Source of the DNA: Halomarina salina
GTDB lineage: Archaea > Halobacteriota > Halobacteria > Halobacteriales > Haloarculaceae
Direction of reading: 5' to 3'
NCBI RefSeq assembly: GCF_023074835.1
Contig: NZ_JALLGW010000003.1
Location: 1 to 64,000, forward strand
Length of the DNA: 64,000 nt
The notes below the pieces were generated by a model. The model ran no database searches. It saw nothing but the letters and a program-made list of their open reading frames with translations, and was not told the origin of the DNA. Below are positions 9,373 through 20,691 of the stretch, one piece after another; positions within the stretch are counted from its first letter, which is position 1, and each line of letters begins with the position of its first letter. The translations under genes and the position numbers were made by a program.

Positions 9373-10962
9373 GTGACTCACCTGCCGACGCTACCGGGAA
9401 CGCTCGCCCGGACGACCCGGAAGTACCCCGAGCGGGAGGCCGTCGTCTACCCGCGGAAGGACGTCCGGTTGACGTACGAGGAACTCGACCGCCGAGTGAC
9501 GCGGTGTGCGAACGCGCTCCGGGACCTCGGCGTCGAACCGGGCGACCGGGTCTCGCTGCTCATGTACAACTCCGCAGAGTTCGTCGTGGCGATGTTCGGG
9601 CTCCTCCGGGCGGGAGCGGTGTTCAACCCTATCAACTACCGTCTCGCACCGGGGGAGGTCGGCTACATCCTCGACGACTCGGATTCGAGCGTCCTCCTGT
9701 TCGAGGAGGCGACGCGAGAGACCGTCGAGGCCGGCCGCGACGAGTTCGGGACGGTCGACCGGTACCTGTACGTCGACGACGACGTCGAGTCGACGCCAGA
9801 CTACGCGAGGGGGTTCCACGAGACCGTCTCGACTGCGGACGACGGTCCCGTCGAGATCGAGGTCGCACCGACCGACCAGTACGCCATCATGTACACCTCC
9901 GGGACGACGGGACGACCGAAGGGTGTCGTCCACTCCCACCAGGACGCGACGTACCACAACATGCTGTACTTCGGTCGGCTGGACCTCGACTACACGGACG
10001 TCGGCGTCTCGGCCATGCCGCTGTACCACAACGCCGAACTCAACTGCGGTCTCTGCCCGCGACTGAACCTCGGGGCGACGACGGTCGTCCTCCACCAGTT
10101 CGACCCCGAGCGAGTCCTCGACGTGGTCGACGCCGAGCAGGCCACGCACCTGTTCGTCGCCTCCCGGACGTGGTCGGAGCTACTGTCTGCCGCCGAAGAC
10201 GCCGCCGACTTCGACGGGAGCAGCCTCCAGCTCGGTATCTACGGGGCCGCCCCGATGCCGCCCACGCTCCTCGAACAGTGCATCGAGACGTTCTGCGAGG
10301 ACTACGCGACTGCGTACGGGATGACCGAGATGGGGCCCTGTGCGACGTTCATCCGGCCGGACGAGGTCCACGACCAGCTCGGGAGCGTCGGTCGGGCCGC
10401 GCCCAACCACGAGCTACGTATCGTCTCGCCGACCGAGACCGAATCCCCCGACGACCCGGTCGCTCCGACGGACGTCGTCCAGCGCGGCGACGTCGGCGAG
10501 ATCATCCTCCAGGGGCCACCGATGCTGACCGAGTACTGGAACCGTCCCGGACTGACCGCGGACGCCATCCGCGACGGCTGGTTCTTCACCGGCGACGCCG
10601 GGTACGTCAACGAGGACGGCTACCTGTTCCTGGTCGACCGCATCGACGACATGATCATCTCGGGCGGCGAGAACATCTACCCGACCGAGATAGAGAACGT
10701 CCTCTACGACCACGAGGCGGTCGAGGCGGTCGCGGTCGTCGGCGAGGAGAACGGCGAGTGGGGGGAGCGTGTCGTCGCGTACGTCGTCGGGAGCGGGGCG
10801 GACGCCGACAGCCTCGACGAGTTCTGCCGCTCCCGCGACGAACTCGCCGACTTCAAACGCCCCCGCGAGTACTACTTCGTCGACGAACTGCCACGCAACC
10901 CGAGTGGCAAGATTCAGAAGTTCGAACTCCAGCCGTCCGACGTCGATGGGTCGTCGATATAG
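9373..10962 (+). CDS. AMP-forming acyl-CoA synthetase
   Basis: Activates a carboxylic acid to its CoA thioester through an acyl-adenylate. The 529-residue protein has the P-loop YTSGTTGRPKGV at about residues 173-184, the YGMTEMGPC motif, the hinge region (GDAGYVNEDGYLFLVDRIDD, then ENIYPTEIE) and the C-terminal catalytic Lys in NPSGKIQK near residue 511. GTG start at 9373 is supported by a promoter 27 bp upstream. It is followed by an F420 oxidoreductase and a MaoC hydratase on the same strand, each with its own promoter-like element. Substrate unknown; the family covers fatty, branched and aromatic acids. Confidence 0.92.
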   Translation: MTHLPTLPGTLARTTRKYPEREAVVYPRKDVRLTYEELDRRVTRCANALRDLGVEPGDRVSLLMYNSAEFVVAMFGLLRAGAVFNPINYRLAPGEVGYILDDSDSSVLLFEEATRETVEAGRDEFGTVDRYLYVDDDVESTPDYARGFHETVSTADDGPVEIEVAPTDQYAIMYTSGTTGRPKGVVHSHQDATYHNMLYFGRLDLDYTDVGVSAMPLYHNAELNCGLCPRLNLGATTVVLHQFDPERVLDVVDAEQATHLFVASRTWSELLSAAEDAADFDGSSLQLGIYGAAPMPPTLLEQCIETFCEDYATAYGMTEMGPCATFIRPDEVHDQLGSVGRAAPNHELRIVSPTETESPDDPVAPTDVVQRGDVGEIILQGPPMLTEYWNRPGLTADAIRDGWFFTGDAGYVNEDGYLFLVDRIDDMIISGGENIYPTEIENVLYDHEAVEAVAVVGEENGEWGERVVAYVVGSGADADSLDEFCRSRDELADFKRPREYYFVDELPRNPSGKIQKFELQPSDVDGSSI

Positions 10963-11014
10963 GGTATCGGGGTGTGCGACGCTCGACGACGGCGACCGGC
11001 CGCAGTGCAACCAC

Positions 11015-11030
11015 CGAAAAGCGTTTGAGT
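11015..11030 (+). promoter_or_regulatory. BRE/TATA of F420 oxidoreductase gene
   Basis: CGAAAA followed by GCGTTTGAGT is centred about 27 bp before the ATG at 11052. Confidence 0.45.
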
Positions 11031-11051
11031 GCCACCGGAGCAACACGAACG

Positions 11052-12038
11052 ATGCGCGCGAACGGTCTCACCCTCGGCGGCGACGCTCCGGAGGACATCG
11101 TCGAGTACGTCGAACTCGCGGAGAACGCCGGACTCGAAACGTACTGGCAGGGCGAATCCTGGGGGCGGAGCTCCGTCCCGACCATGACTCGGCTGCTCGA
11201 ACGGACGGCGTCCATCGACGTCTGCTCGGGCATCTTCAACGTCTACACACGCTCGCCAGCGCTGGTCGCGATGACGGCGAACACCCTCGCCGACCTGTCG
11301 GACGGGCGGTTCCGCGTCGGCCTGGGGATGAGCGGCCCCGCGGTCATCGAGAACTTCCACGGCGCAGAGTTCGACGAGCCGCTCAGGCGAACCCGCGAGT
11401 ACGTCGAAATCGTCCGCGCGTACCTGTCGGGCGACCGGGTAGAGTACGACGGTGAGCTGTTCGACCTCTCCGGGTTCGCGCTGGACGTGGAGCGAACCTA
11501 CGACTGTCCCATCTACGTCGCGGCGATGGGGGAGGTCAACCGCCAGCTCACCGGCGAGTTCGCGGACGGGTGGATACCCCTGCTGCTCCCGAACACGGCC
11601 GTCGGCGACGCGCTGGAGGCCGTCGAGCGTGGCACCGACCGCGGCGACCGGTCGCTCGCGGACGTCGACATCGCCCCCTGGGTGCCGACCTGCATCTCCG
11701 AGACGGACCCCGAGGCCGCCGAAGGAGCCGTCCGCTCGATGATCGCGTTCTACGTGGGGGCGATGGGTGACTACTACGCACAGATGGTGGCGAACTTCGG
11801 CTTCGAGGAGGAGGCCGAAGCGATTCAGGACGGCTGGAAGGCAGATACGCAGGCCGGTGCGGAGGACGCGGTCACCGACGAGATGGTCTCGGCTATCGGC
11901 GCCTGTGGCACGCCGGAGCAGGCGGCCGAGAGCTTCGAGCGCTTCGTCGATGCTGGTGCGGACTCGCCCGTCGCGTACCTCCCGAGCCGGTGGGCGAGCG
12001 ACGACGTCGTCCGGGAGACGATAACGCAGCTACAGTAG
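11052..12038 (+). CDS. LLM-class F420-dependent oxidoreductase
   Basis: Luciferase-like TIM-barrel oxidoreductase (328 residues), expected to use F420H2 or FMNH2 for hydride transfer or mono-oxygenation. Family signs are the N-terminal AENAGLETYWQGES strand, the LADLSDGRFRVGLGMSG block and the glycine-rich phosphate/cofactor region. The start at 11052 (MRANGL) is set by homology and by a promoter 27 bp upstream; the same frame stays open for about 1.7 kb further upstream but is only a shadow of the synthetase gene. Haloarchaea make coenzyme F420, so that cofactor is likely. Substrate not predictable. Confidence 0.88.
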   Translation: MRANGLTLGGDAPEDIVEYVELAENAGLETYWQGESWGRSSVPTMTRLLERTASIDVCSGIFNVYTRSPALVAMTANTLADLSDGRFRVGLGMSGPAVIENFHGAEFDEPLRRTREYVEIVRAYLSGDRVEYDGELFDLSGFALDVERTYDCPIYVAAMGEVNRQLTGEFADGWIPLLLPNTAVGDALEAVERGTDRGDRSLADVDIAPWVPTCISETDPEAAEGAVRSMIAFYVGAMGDYYAQMVANFGFEEEAEAIQDGWKADTQAGAEDAVTDEMVSAIGACGTPEQAAESFERFVDAGADSPVAYLPSRWASDDVVRETITQLQ

Positions 12039-12056
12039 TCGCTCGGTCGGACCCAT

Positions 12057-12066
12057 GATTTGATAG
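12057..12066 (+). promoter_or_regulatory. TATA-like element of maoC-like gene
   Basis: GATTTGATAG is centred about 28 bp before the GTG at 12091, arguing for a leaderless transcript with a GTG start. Confidence 0.45.
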
Positions 12067-12090
12067 TCGGTACCATCCTTCACTCGCAGT

Positions 12091-12540
12091 GTGCGATACT
12101 ACGAGGACATAGCGGTCGGGGAATCTTCCGAGTTCGGGGAGTACCAGTTCGAGAAAGCGGAGATCGTCGAGTTCGCGGAGAAGTACGACCCGCAGCCGTT
12201 CCACACGGACGAGGAGGCGGCCCAGGACACCGCGTACGGCGAACTCATCGCCAGCGGCTGGCAGACCGCCGCCGTCTGCATGCGGATGCTGGTCGACGGG
12301 TACGTGCACGACCAGGCGAGCATGGGGGCACGCGGCGTCGACGAACTCCGCTGGCGGAAACCGGTGACGCCTGGCGATACGCTCCACCTCCGGGTCGAGG
12401 TGGTCGACAAACGCCGCTCGGAGAGCGACCCCAGCCGTGGCTACGTCGACAACAAGATGGAGGGCATCAACCAGGACGGCGAGGTCGTCATCTCGTGGAT
12501 CGGCCTCGGGATGGTCGAGGTGCGCGACCCAGACGGGTAG
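12091..12540 (+). CDS. MaoC-like (R)-enoyl-CoA hydratase
   Basis: Small hot-dog-fold hydratase (149 residues) adding water to 2-enoyl-CoA to give (R)-3-hydroxyacyl-CoA. The catalytic Asp and His sit in the hydratase-2 motif KYDPQPFHTDEEAA at about residues 31-44, followed by GELIASGWQTAA. Length is that of single-domain MaoC/PhaJ proteins. GTG start at 12091 is supported by the promoter spacing. It lies downstream of the synthetase and F420 oxidoreductase on the same strand and is convergent with the CoA-transferase gene. Confidence 0.9.
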   Translation: MRYYEDIAVGESSEFGEYQFEKAEIVEFAEKYDPQPFHTDEEAAQDTAYGELIASGWQTAAVCMRMLVDGYVHDQASMGARGVDELRWRKPVTPGDTLHLRVEVVDKRRSESDPSRGYVDNKMEGINQDGEVVISWIGLGMVEVRDPDG

Positions 12541-12593
12541 CGGAGCGCCGGCCGTTCGGTCGCGGCCGCAGCGCCGACCAGCGCTTCGGAGCG

Positions 12594-13769
12594 TCAGGAG
12601 CCCTCGACGGCACCGCTGTCGAACAGCGCGTCGATCTCCGCGGCCTCGAAGCCGAACCGTCGCAGCACGTCGCTCGTCTGCTCGCCCAGTCCGGGGGCCT
12701 GCCCCCCCCCGCCCGAGAGCCCATGGTGTACCTCGGCCGGATACCCGATTCTGGGGAACCCCTCGCCGTCGGCGTCGACGACGCCGCGATTCCGGAGGTG
12801 AGGGTCGTCGAGCGCTTCGCGTGGCGTGTTCACCTTCCCGATCATGACCTCCTGCTCGCCGAGGTCGGCTTCCCACTCGGCGAGGCTCCGTGACCCGAAC
12901 ACCTCGCGCAGTTCGTCGCGAACGGCCCGCCTGACCGCCGGGTCGTCGGACTGGTGTTTGTCGACGAGTTCCGGTCTGTCGATGGCCGCACAGAGGTTCT
13001 CCCAGAACTTCGGCTCGAGTGCTGCCAGCGTCAGGTGTCGCCCGTTGCTCGTCTCGTAGATATCGTAGCAGGGGTACAGTCCCGTCAGGTTCGTCTCGCC
13101 CGGGCGCGGGTCCTCACCGGCGTTCGCCAGCGACCCGACCGCCTGGGAGAACGAGAGGACGGCGTCCGTCATCGAGACGTCGAGGTAGTTCCCGCCGGTG
13201 TTTCCTAGCTCCCGACCGAGCAGCGCACCGACGATGCTGAGCGCCGAGAACACGCCGCCGGCCATGTCGCCGACGGGGTAGCCGGTGATGCGAGGGCGCT
13301 CCTCCTCGTCGCGACGCGTCATGTCGAGGAGACCGGCGAAGCCCGCGTAGTTCAGGTCGTGACCGACCCGGTCGCTGTACGGGCCGGACTGTCCGTACCC
13401 GGACAGCGAGCAGTAGATGACGTCGGGATTCCGTTCTTCGACGTCGTCGTACCCGATTCCCAGTCGGTCGACGACGCCGGGACGGAACTGCTCGAAGACG
13501 ACGTCCGCCTCGGCCGCGAGTCGGAGGAACGCCTCCCGACCCTCGTCGGACTTGAGGTCGAGCGTGATGCTCTCCTTGCCCTGGTTGATGGCCGCGAACA
13601 TCGCCCCGTAGTCGCCGTCGACGGTCGGCTCGGCGTAGCGAGCGTAGTCGCCGCCGTTCGGCGCTTCTACCTTGACGACGTCCGCCCCCATCTCGGCCAG
13701 CAGGTGCGTCGCGTACGGGCCGGGCAGGAGGCGTGACAGGTCGAGTACCGTGATGGACTGCAGGTCCAT
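12594..13769 (-). CDS. Class III CoA-transferase (CaiB/BaiF family)
   Basis: Transfers CoA between acids; related enzymes act on formyl-, carnitinyl-, mesaconyl-, benzylsuccinyl- or alpha-methylacyl-CoA. The 391-residue protein starts with the family signature (LDLSRLLPGPYATHLLAEMGADVVKVE) at residues 8-34 and carries the conserved nucleophile Asp in the block YLDVSMTDAVL. Start at MDLQSI (13769), 27 bp downstream of a TATA-like element; an ATG 27 bases earlier is less likely. Alpha-methylacyl-CoA racemase is an alternative role within the same fold. Confidence 0.9.
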   Translation of the reverse strand: MDLQSITVLDLSRLLPGPYATHLLAEMGADVVKVEAPNGGDYARYAEPTVDGDYGAMFAAINQGKESITLDLKSDEGREAFLRLAAEADVVFEQFRPGVVDRLGIGYDDVEERNPDVIYCSLSGYGQSGPYSDRVGHDLNYAGFAGLLDMTRRDEEERPRITGYPVGDMAGGVFSALSIVGALLGRELGNTGGNYLDVSMTDAVLSFSQAVGSLANAGEDPRPGETNLTGLYPCYDIYETSNGRHLTLAALEPKFWENLCAAIDRPELVDKHQSDDPAVRRAVRDELREVFGSRSLAEWEADLGEQEVMIGKVNTPREALDDPHLRNRGVVDADGEGFPRIGYPAEVHHGLSGGGGQAPGLGEQTSDVLRRFGFEAAEIDALFDSGAVEGS

Positions 13770-13791
13770 GTGGCATGCTGACGCCCACCCA

Positions 13792-13802
13792 TGCAATAAA
13801 GC
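13792..13802 (-). promoter_or_regulatory. Promoter of CoA-transferase gene
   Basis: Minus-strand GCTTTATTGCA is centred 27 bp before the ATG at 13769. Confidence 0.5.
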
Positions 13803-13856
13803 CCGCCGTCGTCGTCGCGGCTCGGGGACCCGCCGGCTGAGGCCGGTCCGACCCGG

Positions 13857-14045
13857 TCACTCGCGTAACTGCGCCCGCTTGATCTTCCCGCTGGCAGTCT
13901 TCGGGAGTTCGTCGACGATCGCCACCTCGCGGGGGTACTCGTGTTTCGAGAGGGTCTCGCGTGCGAACGAACTGATCTCGTCGCGCAACTCCGGCGACGC
14001 CTCCCGGCCCGCGGTGAGGGTGACGAATGCCTTCACTATCTCCCC
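13857..14045 (-). pseudogene. C-terminal remnant of an acyl-CoA synthetase
   Basis: The last ~62 codons encode a typical synthetase C-terminus: GEIVKAFVTLTAG, then ETLSKHEYPREVAIVDELPKT and the ASGKIKRAQL motif with the catalytic Lys, ending in a normal stop. Upstream of about 14045 homology stops and the APC permease gene begins 26 bp away on the same strand. The ~450 N-terminal codons, including the AMP-binding domain, are missing, so the piece cannot be active. The relic is most simply explained by a deletion or insertion that brought the permease gene here. Confidence 0.85.
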
Positions 14046-14071
14046 CCGGGGCAGGCCCCGCCCACCTCGCG

Positions 14072-15418
14072 CTACGAAGACGCCGACCGTGCTGGCGAGG
14101 AGCCGAAGAGCCGCCGGATCGCGTAGTACCCTGTCAGCAGCGCGATGGCGACCGTCGACCAAACAACCTCTGTGAGGCCGAGGCCGACCATCGCGACGAC
14201 CAGTCCGACGCCGGCGACGCCGGCGACCAGGTGGCCAGCGGGAACCCGGAACGACGGCTGCACGTCGGTTCGATACCGCCTGAGCCCCAGAAACGAGAGG
14301 AGGTTGATGCCGTACGGGATGCCGGTCCCGACGATAGACGCGACCACGAGCAGTTCGTAGAAGTACCCCGGGAACAGCGAGAGCACGGCCGCCGACCCGC
14401 CGACCGCGACGACGCCGACGCTGGGGACTCCGGTCCCCGTGGTGACCGACGCGAACGGCGACGGCAGCGTCCCGTTCTGGCCGAGCGCGAACAGGACGCG
14501 ACTCGCGCTCATCGTCCCGACGAGCATCGTGGTGAAGATGGCGGCGACCGAGCCGAGCGCCAGCGCGTACCTCAGCCACTCGACGCCGAGTATCGTCGCG
14601 GCCGTCGCCAGCGGTGTCCGGAGCGTCGCACCGTCGGCCAGGAACTGGTCTACCGGTACCACGCCGTGAAGGGCGAAGACGACGAGAGCGTACAGGACGG
14701 TCGTGACGCCGAGCGAGAGCAGGATGGCCCGCGGTGCGGTGTACGCTGGCTCGCGTATCTCACCGATAGCGGCCGGGACGACCGTCCAGGCGCCGTACGC
14801 GGTCATCGATATCTGGACCGCGGCGAGGAACGACGCTGGGCCGCCGACGGCGAGCGGAGCGGTCCTCGCCGGGTCGACCCGTGCTGTGGCGACGGCGACG
14901 AAGGCGACGAGGACGGCGAGCAGGACGGCCGTGAGGAGCAGGTTGAGCCGACTCGTGACCTGCCCACCGAGGAGGTTGATTGCGGTCACGAGAGCGACCG
15001 CCGCGAGTGCGACCCCGGTCGTGTGGCCCGCCGCCGCCGGAACGACCGTCCCGAGGTACCCCGCGATGGCGAGCGCCGACACCGTGATGCCGAACACCCA
15101 GCCGATGGCGTAGCCGACCCCTTCGAGGTAGCTGGCGAACGCCCGGAGCCGTGTCGACGGCCCTAGCGTCTCGTACGGGAAGATGGCGAGCGCCCCGGTG
15201 CGCGGGAAAGCGAGGGTGAGTTCGGTGTAACAGAGCGCGATGGCGGTCATCAGGAGGCCGGCGAGCAACCACGCGAGCGGGGCAGCGGGACCGGCGAGTC
15301 GCCCCGTCGACCCGGGGAAGACGAAGATGGCCGAGCCGATCATGCCACCGACACTCAGGAGGAGACAGTCGAACAGACCGAGATGATCGGTCGACTCGGA
15401 GGCGGGCTGGTCCGTCAT
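14072..15418 (-). CDS. APC-family amino acid/amine permease
   Basis: Integral membrane transporter of about 448 residues with roughly 12 hydrophobic segments. The first segment carries the APC hallmark SVGGMIGSAIFVFPG, with the Gly-rich substrate-binding break. Start at MTDQPASES (15418); the frame stays open upstream but that sequence is not membrane-protein-like. Its 3' end lies beside a truncated acyl-CoA synthetase, so it is probably a newcomer at this site. Substrate (amino acid, polyamine or related amine) cannot be told. Confidence 0.88.
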   Translation of the reverse strand: MTDQPASESTDHLGLFDCLLLSVGGMIGSAIFVFPGSTGRLAGPAAPLAWLLAGLLMTAIALCYTELTLAFPRTGALAIFPYETLGPSTRLRAFASYLEGVGYAIGWVFGITVSALAIAGYLGTVVPAAAGHTTGVALAAVALVTAINLLGGQVTSRLNLLLTAVLLAVLVAFVAVATARVDPARTAPLAVGGPASFLAAVQISMTAYGAWTVVPAAIGEIREPAYTAPRAILLSLGVTTVLYALVVFALHGVVPVDQFLADGATLRTPLATAATILGVEWLRYALALGSVAAIFTTMLVGTMSASRVLFALGQNGTLPSPFASVTTGTGVPSVGVVAVGGSAAVLSLFPGYFYELLVVASIVGTGIPYGINLLSFLGLRRYRTDVQPSFRVPAGHLVAGVAGVGLVVAMVGLGLTEVVWSTVAIALLTGYYAIRRLFGSSPARSASS

Positions 15419-15956
15419 GCGTTCGTGAACGACCTCCGCCCGAGGTCCCCATGAATCCACGGTTTTCGGGTCCGGTCGGTCGCAGTGGCCGGAGTCGACC
15501 TGCGCGTGCCCCTCGACCAGCAGTGCGTTCGACGACCGTCCTCTGGTCGGAGACCGATTCGAAAGGTAATCGGGGAACACTCGGCGACCAGCAGAGGGCG
15601 GCGGTCCGTTACCGGGACGGACGGGACCCCTCGACGACCTGACGGCCACCCGACGCGAGCACGAGTCCGTAGTGGCTCTCCAGGTGTCTCCTCGACGGCT
15701 GGGAGGGACTGCTCGTGTTCACTCACGAAGCGGGCTACGAGTGGAGCGCCCCCTGCGACAGCAACGGGCCGACGGTCCGGCCGAGGAATCCGGGCACGGT
15801 CGGTCGGACGTCCGCGGTCGGTGAGTGACAGTCGTTCCACCGAATCGGACGCGCCACCGCCCGTGTGAGGGGCGGTTCGAAGGGGCCGCTGTCGGCCAGC
15901 CAGTCCACGGTTGACTGCCACGGCACGGCTCGGTCCGTGTCGGCCCGGCGCGACCG
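15419..15956. other. Intergenic region without recognisable gene
   Basis: About 540 bp between the APC permease and pccA. No frame looks like a haloarchaeal protein and no RNA gene is evident. Confidence 0.5.
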
Positions 15957-17786
<1,830 letters not shown>

Positions 17787-17915
17787 CTCGGCCCAATCTG
17801 CCCCCGCAGCGCACCTTACTCTACCGGTCGACGCACGCACCAGCGAACCGGTGCCGAGTCGCGTCCGTCGGAACGTCGACTCCTGCTCGGGGCGTCTCCG
17901 GGGGTCTCGACACGC

Positions 17916-18170
17916 TCAGCGCATTCGAGCGGTTCGGCCGCTGGCGGTCCAGGGGTCGGTCGGTGCTTCTCGCGGTACCCGCACGTCGCGACGCTGGAGC
18001 GTCGCGACTCGACCGGCGAACGCCCATCGCTCGCCGTCCCACGTCTCCTCTGTCTCCTCGTCGGCGGTGCGGGCCGCGGCTTGCGCTCGGAGGTGTGCGC
18101 GAACTGCGGCGACGATGGCGGCCGCCTCGTCGTCCGCGGCGTCGGCCAGTCCGGTGAGCTGGTCGGTCAT
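17916..18170 (-). CDS. pccX: Small third subunit of haloarchaeal propionyl-CoA carboxylase (PccX-like)
   Basis: An 84-residue acidic protein between the genes of the two large carboxylase subunits, starting at MTDQLTG 10 bp after pccB. It reads as an acyl-CoA carboxylase epsilon-like subunit: an Ala-rich helix with [15 protein letters not shown], then a [11 protein letters not shown] block and [12 protein letters not shown]. In Haloferax mediterranei an equivalent small subunit (PccX) is needed for full propionyl-CoA carboxylase activity. Assignment rests on position, size and this pattern. Confidence 0.8.
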   Translation of the reverse strand: MTDQLTGLADAADDEAAAIVAAVRAHLRAQAAARTADEETEETWDGERWAFAGRVATLQRRDVRVPREAPTDPWTASGRTARMR

Positions 18171-18180
18171 CCTCGATGCC

Positions 18181-19722
18181 TCACAGCGGGATGTTGCCGT
18201 GTTTGCGCGAGGGGCCGTCGACGCGCTTGCTCCGCAGCATCTCCAGGTCACTGATCAGCCGCCGCCGGGTGTCGGTCGGTTCCAGGACGTCGTCGACGTA
18301 CCCACGGTTGGCGGCGGTGTAGGGGTTGGCGAACTCCTCGCGGTACTCGTCGATGAGTTCCTGGTGACGCTCCTCGGGGTCGTCGGCTTCGTCCAGTTCG
18401 CTCCGATACAGGACGTTGACGGCACCACGTGGTCCCATGACCGCGATTTCGGCGGTGGGCCAGGCGTAGTTGACGTCCGCGCCGACGTGCTTCGAGGCCA
18501 TCACGTCGTACGCCCCGCCGTACGCTTTCCGGGTGATGACGGTCATGAGCGGGACGGTCGCCTCGGAGAAGGCGTACAGCAGTTTCGCGCCGTGTTTGAT
18601 GATTCCGTTGTGCTCTTGGTCGGTCCCTGGCATGAACCCCGGCACGTCGACGAACGTCACGATGGGGATGTTGAACGCGTCGCAGAACCGGACGAACCGC
18701 GCGCCCTTCAGCGACGCGTCGATGTCTAGCGTCCCGGCGTCGACTCGCGGCTGGTTGGCGACCACGCCGACCGAGTGTCCGTCGAGGCGACCGAACCCCG
18801 TGACGAGGTTCCGGGCGTAGTCCCCCGCGCACTCGAAGAACGACCCCTCGTCGACCACGTCGTCGACGACGGAGACGATGTCGTACGGTTTCCGTGGTTG
18901 GTCGGGAACGATGTCGGCCACGTCGGCGTCGCGTTCGGGGTCGTCCCACGGTTCGACGCGCGGCGGATCCTCGACGTTGTTCTGCGGGAGGTACGACAGG
19001 AGGTGGCGGATGTCGTCGAGCGCCTCCTCTTCGGCCGGTTCTGCGAAATCCGCGACGCCCGTCTTCGACGTGTGGGTCTGTGCCCCGCCGAGTTCGTCGA
19101 AGCCGACCTCCTCGCCGGTGACCGTCTCGATGACGTCGGGGCCGGTGATGAACATGTGGCTGGTGTCCTGCACCATGAAGATGAAGTCCGTGATGGCGGG
19201 GGAGTAGACTGCACCGCCGGCGCACGGCCCCATGATGGCGGATATCTGTGGGATCACCCCACTGGCCTGCTGGTTGCGGTGGAAGACGTCGGCGTAGCCG
19301 CCGAGGGCGACGACGCCCTCCTGGATGCGCGCGCCCGCCGAGTCGTTCAGCCCGACGATGGGCGCACCGACCTCCATCGCCCTGTCCATCACCTTGCAGA
19401 CCTTCTCGGCGAACACCTCGCCGAGCGACCCGCCGAAGACGGTGAAGTCGTGGGCGAACACGAAGACGGTCCGGCCGTCCACCTCGCCGTACCCCGTGAC
19501 GACGCCGTCGCCCGCGGGGCGGTTCTCGTCGAGGTCGAAGTTCGTACTCCGGTGCCTCCGCAGTTGGTCTATCTCCTCGAAGGTGTCGTCGTCGAGGAAG
19601 TAGTCGATGCGCTCGCGAGCGGTCATCTTGCCCTTGTCGTGCTGGGCCTCGATGCGGTCTTCGCCGCCACCCTTCCTCGCGTCGGCTTTCTTCTCCCGCA
19701 GGTCGTCGATTCGGTCGTCCAT
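18181..19722 (-). CDS. pccB: Propionyl-CoA carboxylase, carboxyltransferase (beta) subunit
   Basis: Moves CO2 from carboxybiotin onto propionyl-CoA (or acetyl-CoA). It is 513 residues long, the normal size, with the two crotonase-like halves, the N-terminal [19 protein letters not shown] block, the oxyanion-hole region [13 protein letters not shown], the second-half motif [23 protein letters not shown] and [13 protein letters not shown]. Start at MDDRID (19722); a GTG-rich run of five codons upstream is an alternative. First gene of pccB-pccX-pccA. Confidence 0.94.
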   Translation of the reverse strand: MDDRIDDLREKKADARKGGGEDRIEAQHDKGKMTARERIDYFLDDDTFEEIDQLRRHRSTNFDLDENRPAGDGVVTGYGEVDGRTVFVFAHDFTVFGGSLGEVFAEKVCKVMDRAMEVGAPIVGLNDSAGARIQEGVVALGGYADVFHRNQQASGVIPQISAIMGPCAGGAVYSPAITDFIFMVQDTSHMFITGPDVIETVTGEEVGFDELGGAQTHTSKTGVADFAEPAEEEALDDIRHLLSYLPQNNVEDPPRVEPWDDPERDADVADIVPDQPRKPYDIVSVVDDVVDEGSFFECAGDYARNLVTGFGRLDGHSVGVVANQPRVDAGTLDIDASLKGARFVRFCDAFNIPIVTFVDVPGFMPGTDQEHNGIIKHGAKLLYAFSEATVPLMTVITRKAYGGAYDVMASKHVGADVNYAWPTAEIAVMGPRGAVNVLYRSELDEADDPEERHQELIDEYREEFANPYTAANRGYVDDVLEPTDTRRRLISDLEMLRSKRVDGPSRKHGNIPL

Positions 19723-19831
19723 CGTCACCGTGACCACTGACTCTGGCTCATCGATGACCGAGAGTCGCGCCTGCCGGAAAAGCGTTGTCGAACGACATCC
19801 CGTGCGTGGGTCGGTTCCGTCTCGACGCGCT

Positions 19832-20605
19832 TCAGGACGGTCGCTCGCGGTCGGGCCGCTCCGACGACGGCAGCCCGGCCCTGATCATCGACCCGTTCAG
19901 GTACGACGCTGCCCGACTACAGAGGAACTGTGCGAGGTCGGCGGTCTCTTCGGGGTGGCCGATGTACCGGTCGACCTGCTCCCGTGGTGGCATCTCACCG
20001 GGCTCGATGCCCATCGAGTCGACCACGCCCGGCGTCGCCACCAGGCCGGGGGCGATACAGTTCGTTCGGACGCCGTACTCGTTCCACTCGCCGGCCAGCG
20101 TCTCGGTGAGGTTCTTCAGCGCGGCCTTCGCCGCGCCGTACTGACTCATATCGGGCATACCCCCCTCGAGTCCGGCACCGCTGACGATGTACCCTCCGTC
20201 ACCCTCCCGCATGACCTCCCCGGCCGCCTGTGTGAAGTGGAACGCGCCGTGGAGGTTGATGTCGATGATGGTCTTCCAGGCGTTCTCCGAGAGGTCCTCG
20301 AACGGCGACTGGAAACTCCCGCCCGCGTTGTTGACGAGGGCGTCGACGTCGCCGAACTCTGCGGTCACCTCGTCGACGAACTCGAAGACGCGCTCTCGGT
20401 CGGTCACGTCGCACTCCGCGGCGTACACCGTCCCGCCGGCGTCCTCGATGTCGTCGACGACAGACTGGAACCGGTCGCGAGAGCGCGAACAGAGCGCGAC
20501 GTTCACGCCGTCGTCCGCGAACGTCTTGGCGATAGCCTCCCCGATGCCCTGCGATGCGCCCGTCACGATAGCGGTGTCTCCGTCGACGTGGAACTGAGAG
20601 ATCAT
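19832..20605 (-). CDS. Short-chain dehydrogenase/reductase
   Basis: NAD(P)-dependent oxidoreductase of 257 residues. Motifs are TGASQGIG (cofactor), NNAGGS and the catalytic YGAAK, preceded by a Ser in VSGAGLEGG. Start at MISQFHV (20605), since a TATA-like ACTATAGG lies about 33 bp upstream; an ATG seven codons earlier is possible. It lies between the carboxylase operon and a kinase-hydratase-ACAD cluster on the same strand. A hydroxyacyl-CoA or alcohol substrate is likely from context. Confidence 0.9.
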   Translation of the reverse strand: MISQFHVDGDTAIVTGASQGIGEAIAKTFADDGVNVALCSRSRDRFQSVVDDIEDAGGTVYAAECDVTDRERVFEFVDEVTAEFGDVDALVNNAGGSFQSPFEDLSENAWKTIIDINLHGAFHFTQAAGEVMREGDGGYIVSGAGLEGGMPDMSQYGAAKAALKNLTETLAGEWNEYGVRTNCIAPGLVATPGVVDSMGIEPGEMPPREQVDRYIGHPEETADLAQFLCSRAASYLNGSMIRAGLPSSERPDRERPS

Positions 20606-20691
20606 GCGACTGTCGTGTGATACCACCCGACGTACCTATAGTTACCGGAAGGTGGACCCGCAGCCGTCCGGGTCGCTCGCCCGTAGCGCCG

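Noticed and set aside
9363-11051. Long open frame upstream of the F420 oxidoreductase
   Set aside because: It is Arg/Pro-rich shadow of the synthetase gene in another frame; oxidoreductase homology begins at 11052.
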